64,000 nucleotides of DNA, taken from NCBI GenBank assembly GCA_965249225.1, contig CBDFLT010000009.1, positions 806,001 through 870,000 on the forward strand, written 5' to 3'. A program made the translations under genes and the position numbers. The DNA is from CBDFLT01 sp965249225 (GTDB taxonomy: Bacteria > Chloroflexota > Dehalococcoidia > Lucifugimonadales > G963668185). Below the pieces are notes generated by a model. The model did no database searches. It was not told the DNA's origin and saw only the letters and a list, made by a program, of their open reading frames with translations. This document shows, one piece after another, positions 18,477 through 26,875 of this stretch; the stretch's first letter is position 1; every line of letters begins with the position of its first letter.

Positions 18477-19244
18477 GTGACCACCTCTATCGACGTCGTC
18501 ATCCCGGTCTTTAACGAAGAGAAGGCCCTCCCCTCGAGCATCGCGGAACTTCATGGCTTTCTCAGCCGTAACATATCGGACCTGGAATGGCATATAGTGA
18601 TCGCGGACAACGGCTCCACCGACGGAACGCTCGAAGTAGCGAAGCGGCTCTCAGACCGGTACCAGGAGGTGAACTACTTAGGTCTGCAGCAGCGGGGACG
18701 GGGCCGCGCGCTGAGGGCCACATGGCTAAACAGCAGCGCCGATATCCTGAGCTACATGGACGTGGACCTGTCAACCGACTTGGAGGCGCTGCCCAGACTG
18801 ATCGACGCGATCACCAACGAGGGATACGACCTCGCCATCGGCTCCAGACTCAGGAAGGGGTCTCAGGTCATCGGCCGGTCCCCCTTGCGAGAGATGATCT
18901 CAAGGGGGTACAGCCTTTTATTCAGGGCGATGTTCTTCACCGGGTTTCGGGACGCCCAGTGCGGATTCAAAGCGGTGAGCCGAAAGGCCGCCGGAGCACT
19001 GGTCCCCCAGGTCATGGATACCGGCTGGTTCTTCGACTCCGAGATGCTGATCCTGGCTGAGAAAAACGGCTACCGCATCAAAGAGGTGCCCGTGATATGG
19101 ACCGACGATCCCGAAAGCAGGGTGCGCATTATGAGCACAGCATATGGCGACCTGAAGGGACTTTTGCGGCTGCGGTTTGGGGGCTTGAGAAGAGCGTCCC
19201 ACGCTCTCGCCGAAGGAGACCGCTCCGATCGAGATAATTTTTGA
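18477..19244 (+). CDS. family 2 glycosyltransferase (polyprenyl-phosphate sugar transferase type)
   Basis: GT-A fold enzyme of about 255 residues resembling dolichyl/undecaprenyl-phosphate mannosyl or glucosyl transferases. It shows DVVIPVFNEEKALP at the start, IADNGSTDGT (about 40-49), the metal-binding DVDLSTD (about 98-104) and the acceptor-loop segment FRDAQCGFKAVSRKAA (about 156-171). No C-terminal membrane helices are present. It starts at a GTG 3 bases after purH and is probably translated from the same mRNA. It likely loads a lipid carrier with a sugar for cell-surface glycans; the sugar is unknown. Confidence 0.85.
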   Translation: MTTSIDVVIPVFNEEKALPSSIAELHGFLSRNISDLEWHIVIADNGSTDGTLEVAKRLSDRYQEVNYLGLQQRGRGRALRATWLNSSADILSYMDVDLSTDLEALPRLIDAITNEGYDLAIGSRLRKGSQVIGRSPLREMISRGYSLLFRAMFFTGFRDAQCGFKAVSRKAAGALVPQVMDTGWFFDSEMLILAEKNGYRIKEVPVIWTDDPESRVRIMSTAYGDLKGLLRLRFGGLRRASHALAEGDRSDRDNF

Positions 19245-19271
19245 GGCCCTAATGCTGTAAGGAGCTTACCC

Positions 19272-19916
19272 ATGGCCGAAATCGAAAGACCGCAAGAAGT
19301 ATTCCTGATCAGCGAGAACCCCTACCTGTGTCTATACGAAGGCGACACCGTCACCGCGGTCGTAAGCCTCCAGCGGTTTTCATACTCCAAACGCGGAGCG
19401 GGCGTGGTGTCGTTGGTTTGGGCCGATCTGAAGGGGGACGGCTTCTCTCCGGAGGACGACTATACCGCCTGTCTCACCGACAACGTGGCACTGGCCCGAT
19501 GGTTCAAGGACGAGATGGCGCCTCAGTACCCGGGCATGATAGAGGTGCCCAACTACGAGACGATGCCCATCGTAGAGGCCGACTACTTCGCCAGCTCCGG
19601 TGACCTTGGGGACGCATACACGGAAACGATGCGAGCGGAAGGCGTAGAGATCGTGGCGACGTGGCGAGACATGGCCGAGCACGTTCGACTCGCACTGCCA
19701 CCAACCGAAGTCTGGCCGTTCACCGTCGCCTCCATCCTTGTCCCGGTGTCCAGCGCGGAGGTTACCGTTAACGGCGTACGCGCAGTAGGACAAACGAAGC
19801 CCGAAGAGTTCCGCGATCTGCCTTCGACGATTACCGATCAGGAACTGGCCCATCTGGTTCACGCGTCCGGCGCTTTGGCCTTTGGGGAGATCTGGACCGC
19901 GCCGGATGAAGGATAA
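19272..19916 (+). CDS. family X protein, copy A (unrecognised family)
   Basis: A 214-residue soluble protein I do not recognise. It belongs with three paralogues at 22182, 23668 and 26203. Shared landmarks are GDTVTAV (24-30), DLKGDGFS (52-59), CLTDNVALARWFKDE (67-81), YPGM (86-89), MPIVEADYFASSGD (98-111), the YTET-WR region (116-132), VNGVRAVGQ (166-174) and LAFGEIW (202-208). No signal peptide or membrane helix is seen, and the pattern suggests mostly beta strands. It has a good Shine-Dalgarno (AGGAG, 7 bases). It sits between a glycosyltransferase and a TlpA-like gene, without the SDR neighbour that the other three copies have. Confidence 0.75.
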   Translation: MAEIERPQEVFLISENPYLCLYEGDTVTAVVSLQRFSYSKRGAGVVSLVWADLKGDGFSPEDDYTACLTDNVALARWFKDEMAPQYPGMIEVPNYETMPIVEADYFASSGDLGDAYTETMRAEGVEIVATWRDMAEHVRLALPPTEVWPFTVASILVPVSSAEVTVNGVRAVGQTKPEEFRDLPSTITDQELAHLVHASGALAFGEIWTAPDEG

Positions 19917-19937
19917 AATTTAGGGCGGGAAGCAAGA

Positions 19938-20615
19938 ATGAGCATCCAGTTTATCGTCGGTGTTCTAGCCACGCTCGCGGTGGTGGTGGCGGCCTGCGAC
20001 AGCACCGAGCCTGCGGCAACTCCCGCCCCGTCGCTCACGTCTCCACCACACACCGAAGTCGCGGCGACGCCTGCGCCTACGGCCACGCCTACCCCTACTG
20101 CCGTCCCCATAGCATCACCAACGCCTACAGCCGAGACCCCAACCTCATCCAGGGCCCGGGAAGACCAGGAAACCCTCGTCGGCTCGCCGGCCCCGGACTT
20201 TCAGCTCACCCTCTTCAATGGAGAAAATCTTCGCCTTTCGGACCTGAAAGGGGAAGTGGTGGTGCTAAACTTCTGGGCCTCGTGGTGTCCACCCTGTCGC
20301 CAGGAGATGCCAGCTTTTGAGCGCATCTGGCAGGAGTACAGGGATAAAGGAGTGGTCTTCCTGGGAGTGGCGGTTTCCGACTTTGAGGAGTACGCCAGGG
20401 GGTTTGCGGAACAGGTCGGCGTGACATACCCGCTGGGGTTGGATACCACGGATGAGATCGGAACGGACTACCGCGTCGAAGTCATGCCCACCACCTACTT
20501 CATCGACCGTCAGGGCAACGTGGCGCGTGGGTTGGCAGGCGGTCTCAATGAGGCGGTCCTGCGCATTTTCCTCAACGGCCAGGTAAACGGGGGGTACGAG
20601 CCTACCTCGAACTGA
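19938..20615 (+). CDS. TlpA/ResA-like thioredoxin-fold lipoprotein
   Basis: Extracytoplasmic thiol-disulfide protein. Residues 1-20 form a lipoprotein signal ending in the lipobox VVAAC. Residues 21-75 are a Thr/Pro/Ala-rich flexible linker with repeated ATPxPT units. The thioredoxin domain (about 80-215) has the redox motif WASWCPPC (113-120), the cis-Pro loop EVMPTTYFID and the AhpC/TSA-like SPAPDFQL start. The family typically reduces apocytochrome c or other exported proteins. It lies 21 bases after family X copy A. The four exported binding proteins in the window carry conserved cysteines and are possible clients, which is inference. Confidence 0.88.
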   Translation: MSIQFIVGVLATLAVVVAACDSTEPAATPAPSLTSPPHTEVAATPAPTATPTPTAVPIASPTPTAETPTSSRAREDQETLVGSPAPDFQLTLFNGENLRLSDLKGEVVVLNFWASWCPPCRQEMPAFERIWQEYRDKGVVFLGVAVSDFEEYARGFAEQVGVTYPLGLDTTDEIGTDYRVEVMPTTYFIDRQGNVARGLAGGLNEAVLRIFLNGQVNGGYEPTSN

Positions 20616-20702
20616 GTTTGCCCTGGGTGACAGCCCAGGTTTCCCGTCAATCTGAGTCCCCTTTCAGCCAATCAGAAGCCTCCGCTATCACACCGTCCAC
20701 CC

Positions 20703-20739
20703 TTGACAAAGGCCCTCTCCTTATGAGAACATTTGTTCT
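20703..20739 (+). promoter_or_regulatory. LexA-type SOS box overlapping a promoter
   Basis: AGAACATTTGTTCT at 20726-20739 has the arms AGAACA/TGTTCT and the GAAC-N4-GTTC core of the Gram-positive LexA/DinR box. A TTGACA -35 lies at 20703-20708, so the box covers the expected -10 position (17-18 bp spacing) of the following gene, the usual place for a repressor. The ATG of the radical-SAM gene is 21 bases downstream. Confidence 0.6.
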
Positions 20740-20760
20740 TGCTCTTTGGAGAGGTCCACC

Positions 20761-22140
20761 ATGCTCATCAAACACACCCCTGATACCTACGAGAAGCTCG
20801 GCATTCTGGGAGGGATGGCCAGCGACGATATCCTGTCCCGTCCAGAGGACGGCAGGACGCAGAGAGGGCCGTATTCCAACCCGAAGAAGAACCCGATCCC
20901 CGGCGTCTACAAGGCAGCGATGCCCAACGGGAAGTACATCAACCTGATGCGGGTGATGTTCACCGACTTCTGCAAAATGGACTGCGCCTTCTGTCCCAAC
21001 AGCCACTGGGTGCCCAGGAAGCGTTATGCGTTCAAGGTGGATGAGCTGGCGCGCACGTTCATGGAGTTGCACAGTCGCCACACTGTGGATGGCCTTTTCC
21101 TCAGCTCAGGTGTTGCAGGTAGCGGCTCCAAGACCACCGAGAAACTTGTAAAGGTGGTGGAGGTAATCCGCCAAAAATACGGCTTCAAAGGCTACATCCA
21201 CATGAAGGTGATGCCAGGAACTGAGCACCAGTACGTGGAGGCGGCCTACCGACTGGGTACACGGCTGTCCGTCAATATAGAGACGCCTACGGCTGAGATG
21301 ATGCGAAAGCTCAGCGCCATGAAGGACCTGGAACGGGACATCCTGGCTCCCATGAGATGGATAGACGAGCTAACGCGCGGCGATACCAACGGCGCGGTGG
21401 GGCAGGCCACTCAGCTCGTGGTGGGGGCCGCCGACGAGTCGGACTGGGACATATTCAAGCGCATGGACCAGCTATACACCGACTGGAACCTCAAGCGGAT
21501 CTATTACGCGGCCTTCCGCCCGGTGCGCTACACGCCGCTGGAGGAGCATCCGCCAACTCCAATGGCGCGAGAACACCGGCTGTACCAGATGGACTGGCTG
21601 AAGCGGATTTACCGGTTCTCCAACGAGGAGCTTAAGCTGGCTTTCGACAAGAACGGGCTCCTGCCCCTGGAGTCCGACCCGAAGACGGCCATCGCCGTGG
21701 AGAACCTGGACGCCTTCCCCGTTGACGTAAACTCGGCGACACACGAGCGGCTGTTGCGCGTCCCCGGCGTTGGTCCCACCTCGGCACAGCGCATCGTACA
21801 GAACCGGCGCCGCCACAGCATAGACACCTGGCGCGACCTTCAGGCCATGGGAGTGGTGAAAAAGCGAGCGTGGGCTTTTTTGGCCTTTCCCGGCCAGCGA
21901 CCCCCCAAGGCCAAGCAGCTGAAGCTCGAACTGTTCGGAGAAGGACGGAGTTCGAAACCCTTACAGCAGAACCTGGATGGCCGTGGACAAACTCCTGTGA
22001 CAAGCTCAGGACAGGGTGTGGCGCCCTGTGGGCAGACCAGGTCGTGCGTAGGCTGCTCGATGTACGGAATGCCGGGCCACCCCGGCTCGATGAGACAGGA
22101 AGGCGCAGAGCTGTTGGGGGCCGCCGCGGCCAGCGTGTAG
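20761..22140 (+). CDS. radical-SAM protein with helix-hairpin-helix, DNA modification/repair type
   Basis: Radical S-adenosylmethionine enzyme of the type described as putative DNA modification/repair protein (TIGR03916-like, by recollection). The 4Fe-4S motif is CKMDCAFC (C71, C75, C78), followed by a TIM-barrel-like domain to about residue 300. A helix-hairpin-helix DNA-binding segment containing RVPGVGPTSAQRI spans about 325-355. The C-terminal 50 residues add a second Cys cluster (CGQTRSCVGC, about 426-435) before a low-complexity end. ATG 20761 was chosen over a TTG at 20746 because GGAGAGG lies 7 bases before it. The partner protein usually found with this family is not adjacent. The upstream SOS-type box fits a DNA-damage role. 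Confidence 0.87.
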   Translation: MLIKHTPDTYEKLGILGGMASDDILSRPEDGRTQRGPYSNPKKNPIPGVYKAAMPNGKYINLMRVMFTDFCKMDCAFCPNSHWVPRKRYAFKVDELARTFMELHSRHTVDGLFLSSGVAGSGSKTTEKLVKVVEVIRQKYGFKGYIHMKVMPGTEHQYVEAAYRLGTRLSVNIETPTAEMMRKLSAMKDLERDILAPMRWIDELTRGDTNGAVGQATQLVVGAADESDWDIFKRMDQLYTDWNLKRIYYAAFRPVRYTPLEEHPPTPMAREHRLYQMDWLKRIYRFSNEELKLAFDKNGLLPLESDPKTAIAVENLDAFPVDVNSATHERLLRVPGVGPTSAQRIVQNRRRHSIDTWRDLQAMGVVKKRAWAFLAFPGQRPPKAKQLKLELFGEGRSSKPLQQNLDGRGQTPVTSSGQGVAPCGQTRSCVGCSMYGMPGHPGSMRQEGAELLGAAAASV

Positions 22141-22181
22141 CCTCTGCCAACGGCGGCTTCGGTCACGGCTTGGCCATTCGC

Positions 22182-22778
22182 CTATGCGTGGACCCAGGTC
22201 TCGGAGAAGGCCAGGACGCCGGTCGTAGCGGGATGGCCGGCGAAATCTTCGGGCTTCACCTGGCCCGCGGCACGCACTCCGTTGATGGTGACCTCGGCCT
22301 CAGAGGCCGCGATAAGGAGCGCCCAGAGATCGTACGGCCATTTGCTCGCCGGCAGCTCGATAAAGAATGGCTCGCCCAGATTTCGCCACTTGGCCACGAT
22401 CTCTAGCTGGTCGCTCTTAAACGTCTCCGTCCACTCTTTCCTCGTGTCTCCGTAGCTTGAGAACTCGGCCTCGACGATGGGCATCGTCTTGTATATTTCG
22501 GGGTAGTCACTGAAGCCGGGGTAACCGTCCACGATCTCGTCTTTGGCCCAGCGGGCGAATTCCACGTTGTCGGCGAGACAGACACAGTGGTCGTCCTGCG
22601 CGGAGAAGCCATCACCCTTTATGTCGCTGAGGACGAAGGCCGCTTTGCCCGGCCCGTACTCGGAGTAGTCCGCGCGCCAATAGCTAACCGCGGTGGTGAC
22701 CTTGTCGCCACTGTATATCCAGATGTATGGATTCTCGCCGGTCCACTTCACCTTTTTCTGCTTGACCTTTTCGACCAT
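22182..22778 (-). CDS. family X protein, copy B
   Basis: A 198-residue, most diverged member of the unrecognised four-copy family. It keeps SDIKGDGFS, CLADNVEFARWAKDE, YPGF, MPIVEAEF, WTET, WR, VTINGVRAAGQVKPE and LAFSETW. The region between the VNGVRA block and the C-terminus is shorter than in the other copies. No signal peptide is seen, so it is probably cytoplasmic. ATG 22778 follows GGAGG by 7 bases. It begins 29 bases after the SDR gene at 22808-23581 and is probably co-translated with it. Its 3' end faces the radical-SAM gene convergently. Confidence 0.75.
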   Translation of the reverse strand: MVEKVKQKKVKWTGENPYIWIYSGDKVTTAVSYWRADYSEYGPGKAAFVLSDIKGDGFSAQDDHCVCLADNVEFARWAKDEIVDGYPGFSDYPEIYKTMPIVEAEFSSYGDTRKEWTETFKSDQLEIVAKWRNLGEPFFIELPASKWPYDLWALLIAASEAEVTINGVRAAGQVKPEDFAGHPATTGVLAFSETWVHA

Positions 22779-22807
22779 CCTTAGTCCTCCTTATCCACTT
22801 TGAAACA

Positions 22808-23581
22808 TCAGGGCATCCACTGACCGCCGCTGGCCCTCAGATGCTGTCCGGTGATATAGTCGGCGTCCGAAGATGCCAGGTAGACCATGGCGCCCGCGAC
22901 ATCCTCGGGCTTGCCCAACCTGCCCAGCGGCGCTGTGCGACGCAGCCTAGTCTGGCGATCCGTCTCGGTCATGGCCTCCCACACCTCAAGATCCGCAGGC
23001 GTGAGGATATCGCCCGGGGAGACCGCATTCACCATGATGCCGTCTCTTCCATAAAGCAACGCCATCTGCCGGGTCAGTCCCGCCAGGGCGGTCTTAGTGC
23101 TGACATAGGCGGTATCCGCGATGCCGCACTGAATCTGCATGTCCGAGGCCTCGGAGGTGACGTTGATGATCTTGCCGCCGCCCTGCTTTTGCATATGAGG
23201 AATGACTGCTTTGCACAGATAGAACTGGCCCAGCAGGTTGGCGCTCACCACCCTGTCCCAGATCTCCTCCGTCGTGTCCTTGAGCTGGCTTGGGCCCAGG
23301 CCAAGGTCGCCGGCGTTGTTGATGAGAACGTCGATGCGGCCAAAGGCCTCGATGACCTGGTCCATCATTCGGCCGACCTGGGCGCTATCACTGATGTCGG
23401 ACCGGATGCCCACAGCCTCCGCGCCCGTGGCCTTGACCTGCTCCGTGACCGCCTTGATGCGCTCCTCGTCCCGGCCGTGCACCACCACCTTGGCCCCCTC
23501 GCGGCCACAGGCAAGAGCGATGGCCTCCCCGATGCCCGAAGAAGAGCCAGTTACTATGACTACTTTGTCCTGTAGACGCAC
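22808..23581 (-). CDS. SDR family oxidoreductase (1)
   Basis: Classical short-chain dehydrogenase of 257 residues. Cofactor motif TGSSSGIG (about 11-18) with HGRDEER following beta-2 (the Arg suggests NADP(H) is possible), then NNAG, catalytic Ser in NVTSEAS and YxxxK in AYVSTK. It is closely similar to the SDR at 25370-26140, including the LLYGRDGI and SPGDILTPADLE blocks. The start is a GTG at 23581 behind AGAGGG. Family X copy B follows 29 bases downstream; family X copy C lies 86 bases upstream. Substrate unknown. Confidence 0.88.
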   Translation of the reverse strand: MRLQDKVVIVTGSSSGIGEAIALACGREGAKVVVHGRDEERIKAVTEQVKATGAEAVGIRSDISDSAQVGRMMDQVIEAFGRIDVLINNAGDLGLGPSQLKDTTEEIWDRVVSANLLGQFYLCKAVIPHMQKQGGGKIINVTSEASDMQIQCGIADTAYVSTKTALAGLTRQMALLYGRDGIMVNAVSPGDILTPADLEVWEAMTETDRQTRLRRTAPLGRLGKPEDVAGAMVYLASSDADYITGQHLRASGGQWMP

Positions 23582-23667
23582 GGCAATCGCCCTCTACTTA
23601 TACTCCCCACGCTTGTCCAGGCCGAACGCGGGTCGACCGAAGCGTGACCCCATGCCCGAACTCACCC

Positions 23668-24315
23668 TCACTTTGCTTGGAGCCAGGTCTCGCCGAACCC
23701 CATGCAGCAGGACCCGTGAATTTGGCTCGCCACCTGCTGATCTTTCAACGGCAAAGGCTGGCGGAGGTCAACGTCGGGGGCCTTTCTCTGCCCCACCGCG
23801 CGCACGCCATTGATAGTCACCTCTGCACTGGAGGCGGGAACCAGCATGGAGTACACCGTGAACGGCCAGACCTCCGTCGGCGGCAACGCGATGCGAACAG
23901 GACCGATAAGCCCTCGCCACGTCATCTCGAGCTCGATCTGATCGGCGCGGACTGTCTCAGTCCACGCTTCCCCTAGGTCCCCAGAGCTGGCGAAATGGTC
24001 AGCCTCTATAATCGGAACAGGTTCTCGATCGGCTATCTCGCTGGCTATGAAGCCGGGAAACCGGGCTCCTAGATCGTCCTTCAGCCAATGGGCCAGCGCC
24101 ACGTTGTCGGTGAGACACGCGAGATAATCGTCCTGCTCCGAGAAGCCGTCTCCCTTCAGATCGCTGTAAAGGAAGGCCACCTGGCCCTTTCCAATCTGGG
24201 AATGGACAAGTCGGAAGATGACAGCAACGGTACTGGCGGTTTCACCGTGAACCAGCCGAATGCCATGAACCTCGCCGGTCAGAAACACTTCCTGTGGCCC
24301 AAGTTTTTCAGTCAT
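23668..24315 (-). CDS. family X protein, copy C
   Basis: A 215-residue member of the unrecognised family. Landmarks: SDLKGDGFS, CLTDNVALAHWLKDD, FPGF, VPIIEADHFASSGD, WTET, TWR, LPPTEVWPFTVYSMLVPASS, VTINGVRAVGQ and MGFGETW. It is most like copies A and D. It carries an unusual CC pair near the C-terminus (GSCCMGFGE). No signal peptide. It begins 29 bases after the SDR gene at 24345-25142, the second instance of the SDR/family X pair. Confidence 0.75.
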   Translation of the reverse strand: MTEKLGPQEVFLTGEVHGIRLVHGETASTVAVIFRLVHSQIGKGQVAFLYSDLKGDGFSEQDDYLACLTDNVALAHWLKDDLGARFPGFIASEIADREPVPIIEADHFASSGDLGEAWTETVRADQIELEMTWRGLIGPVRIALPPTEVWPFTVYSMLVPASSAEVTINGVRAVGQRKAPDVDLRQPLPLKDQQVASQIHGSCCMGFGETWLQAK

Positions 24316-24344
24316 AGAGGGATTTGTCCTTTCCTATTCAGATC

Positions 24345-25142
24345 TCAGGTCATTCCCAATCCCAAGCCGCCATCCACCTCAAGGAAGACTCCCGTGATGT
24401 AGCTGGCGTCGTCGGACGCCAGCCATGCGGTGACCGCCGCCACCTCCTCGGGCCTTCCGAGCCTCTTCATGGGCGTACTCGCCATGATTACATCCGTCCC
24501 GGCATAGTAGTCGCCGCTCTCCCCTCCCCATAAGCCCTTTGGCAAGCCGTTCCACTGCTTCAGTCCATCCTCAGTGGCGATGTTCCCAGGCACGACACAG
24601 TTAACCCTGACACTTTTGTCCGCCACCTCCCACGCGAGCTGACGGGTGAAGGAGATGACGCCCGCCTTGGCCATGCCGTAGGCGTGGGAGGTAAAGAGCG
24701 AGGCCCTGCGGCCCGCCTGTGAGGCGATGTTGATAATGCTCCCACCACCCGCTTTCACCATGTGGGGTACAACCGCCTGAGCGCAGAGAAGCTGGCCCTT
24801 CAGATTCAAGTCCACGACCGCGTCCCACTCTTCCTCGCTTGCGTCGATCTTGGTGTTTCCCCAATCGCCGCCGGCGTTGTTGACCAGGATGTCGACTTTG
24901 CCGAACTCTGCTACGACCTGGTCGACCATCCGGTCCACCTGCTGTTTATCGGTCACATCCGCATTGACCGTCAGGACCTTCGAGCCCGTAGAAGCGAGGC
25001 TCGTTCGCCCCTGATCAAGGAGGTCTTGTATGATGTCGTTAAGTACCACTGACGCCCCTTCGCTTGCGAATCGCAGGGCGGTAGCCTTGCCCATACCCTG
25101 AGCTGACCCGGTGACCAGGGCGACTTTGCCTTCGAATCTCAT
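24345..25142 (-). CDS. SDR family oxidoreductase (2)
   Basis: Classical SDR of 265 residues: TGSAQGMG cofactor loop, LNDI after beta-2 (acidic residue, suggesting NAD), NNAGGDWG, NIASQAG and YGMAK catalytic block. The segment after WNGLPKGLW is about ten residues longer than in SDR 5-8. A good Shine-Dalgarno (GGAGGAG) precedes ATG 25142. It is followed 29 bases downstream by family X copy C. The 227-base gap upstream has an AGCCCC/GGGGCT inverted repeat (25226-25249) and may separate two transcripts. Confidence 0.88.
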   Translation of the reverse strand: MRFEGKVALVTGSAQGMGKATALRFASEGASVVLNDIIQDLLDQGRTSLASTGSKVLTVNADVTDKQQVDRMVDQVVAEFGKVDILVNNAGGDWGNTKIDASEEEWDAVVDLNLKGQLLCAQAVVPHMVKAGGGSIINIASQAGRRASLFTSHAYGMAKAGVISFTRQLAWEVADKSVRVNCVVPGNIATEDGLKQWNGLPKGLWGGESGDYYAGTDVIMASTPMKRLGRPEEVAAVTAWLASDDASYITGVFLEVDGGLGLGMT

Positions 25143-25369
25143 CGACTCTCCTCCAGCTCAACAAGCAAGCGGCATTCCACAAGTTGCAAGGCCATTGTTC
25201 ACGGCGAAAGACGGGTCGTCTTGGGGAGCCCCACCACTCTCCACGGGGCTGACAGTTGAGTCATCGCTTGGCTTTCGAGTTACCTTGAGGAAAGCCCCAG
25301 GGCATTCAGCAGCACCGGGCAACGGCCCGAGGGATAAAAGAAAGCGATCCCCGCTCAAGAGGGTCGCGT

Positions 25370-26140
25370 CTAGACCATCCACTGCCCGCCGTCAACCCTC
25401 AGGTTCATTCCTGTAATATAGTCGGCTTCGGCGGATGCTAAATAGATCACGGCAGCGGCGACGTACTCGGGACCACCCAACTTGCCGAGAGGCGCGGTGC
25501 GACGCAACCTCATCTGGCGCTCGGCCTCACTCATGCCGTTCCACCACTCCAGGTCTGCCGGCGTGAGGATGTCCCCCGGAGAGACCGTGTTTACCGTGAT
25601 CCCATCGCGGCCATAAAGCAACGCCATCTGCCTGGTCAACCCTCCGAGGGCGGTCTTGGTGCTGGTATACGAGATGTCACTAATATTAAGTTGGATCTGC
25701 ATGTCGGAGGCATCGGAGGTGATATTAATGATCTTGCCTCCGCCCTGCTTTTGCATGTGCGGAATCACGGCCCTGGAGCAGTAGAACGGGCCGAGCAGGT
25801 TGGTACCTGCTACTTGATCCCAAATCTCCTCTGTGGTGCCCATGAGAGGGGTTGGGCCGAGACCGCCACCGGCGTTGTTGACCAAAACGTCGATCTTGCC
25901 AAAGGTCTCTACGGTCTTGTCAACCATCTGGCGCACTTGGGCACTGTCGCTGACTTCCAACCGGAAGGAGATGGCCTCCGCGCCCGTGGCTTTGACCTGT
26001 TCTGTGACCGCCTGGATGCGCTCCTCATCCCGACCATGTACGACTATCTTGGCACCCTCGCGGGCGCAGGCCAGGGCAGTGACTTTTCCGATGCCCGACG
26101 AAGAGCCCGTCACGATAGTAACCTTGCCATCCAAACGCAT
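25370..26140 (-). CDS. SDR family oxidoreductase (3)
   Basis: Classical SDR of 256 residues: TGSSSGIG, HGRDEER, NNAGGGLGPTP, NITSDAS and YTSTK. It is nearly colinear with SDR 1 and shares the insertion-like SDMQIQ stretch before the catalytic Tyr and the SPGDILTPADLE block, so the two are recent paralogues. It lies 62 bases downstream of family X copy D, giving the order SDR-X-SDR in this stretch. Substrate unknown. Confidence 0.88.
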   Translation of the reverse strand: MRLDGKVTIVTGSSSGIGKVTALACAREGAKIVVHGRDEERIQAVTEQVKATGAEAISFRLEVSDSAQVRQMVDKTVETFGKIDVLVNNAGGGLGPTPLMGTTEEIWDQVAGTNLLGPFYCSRAVIPHMQKQGGGKIINITSDASDMQIQLNISDISYTSTKTALGGLTRQMALLYGRDGITVNTVSPGDILTPADLEWWNGMSEAERQMRLRRTAPLGKLGGPEYVAAAVIYLASAEADYITGMNLRVDGGQWMV

Positions 26141-26202
26141 GGGACTTGCTCCTCTTTTTCCTCACGTGGGCAACCCAGCCCAAGGCTGCCATTTCCGCCA
26201 GC

Positions 26203-26847
26203 TCACCCTCCAGTCGTTTCGAGCCAGGTCTCTCCAAACGACAGGGCACCGGACCCGTGAATGTCGTGAGCCAATACTTGGTCGGTGACCGGGGACTCGA
26301 CGCCATGAGAACCGTGAGGTTTAGTCTGCCCGACGGCGCGCACGCCGTTGATGAATACCTCGGCGCTCGATGCGGGCACGAGCAGCGAATCGACGGTGAA
26401 CGGCCAGACCTTCGTCTCGGGCAGGGCGAGGCGGACCGGGTCAGTCATACCACGCCAGGTCGCTACTATCTCGATCCCCTTGGCCCTGACGGTCTCCGTG
26501 TACGCTTCCTTCAGGTCACCTGAGCTGCCGAAATAGTCGGCCTCTACGATGGGCATCGTCTCGTAATCGGGTATGGACACCATGCCGGGGTATTCGGCCG
26601 CCAGCTCATCCTTTAGCCAGCGAGCCAGGCTGACGTTATCGGTGAGACAGCCGTAATAGTCTTCCGGTTCAGAGAAGCCGTCTCCTTTCAAGTCGCTCCA
26701 GATCATCGCGACTTGGCCCGGTCCGTGCTTCGTGTACATAAAGCGGAAGAAGCTATAGGCGGTGGCAATGGTATCGCCGACTTCCAACTGGCAAAAGTGG
26801 TTCTCGCCGGTGTGGAACACCTTCTTCATTGTGCCGCTGCCGGGCAT
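26203..26847 (-). CDS. family X protein, copy D
   Basis: A 214-residue member of the unrecognised family: SDLKGDGFS, CLTDNVSLARWLKDE, YPGM, ETMPIVEADYFGSSGD, YTET, VATWRGM, WPFTVDSLLVPASS, INGVRAVGQTKP, LSFGETW. It is very close to copy A over the central 120 residues. ATG 26847 has AAAGGAG 8 bases upstream. It begins 28 bases after the SDR at 26876-27637, the third SDR/family X pair. No signal peptide or metal-binding cluster is obvious; conserved acidic residues (Asp of KGDG, Glu of VEAD, Glu of GETW) are candidates for a functional site. Confidence 0.75.
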   Translation of the reverse strand: MPGSGTMKKVFHTGENHFCQLEVGDTIATAYSFFRFMYTKHGPGQVAMIWSDLKGDGFSEPEDYYGCLTDNVSLARWLKDELAAEYPGMVSIPDYETMPIVEADYFGSSGDLKEAYTETVRAKGIEIVATWRGMTDPVRLALPETKVWPFTVDSLLVPASSAEVFINGVRAVGQTKPHGSHGVESPVTDQVLAHDIHGSGALSFGETWLETTGG

Positions 26848-26875
26848 GATCTAGCTCCTTTCCGATATCAGAGAT

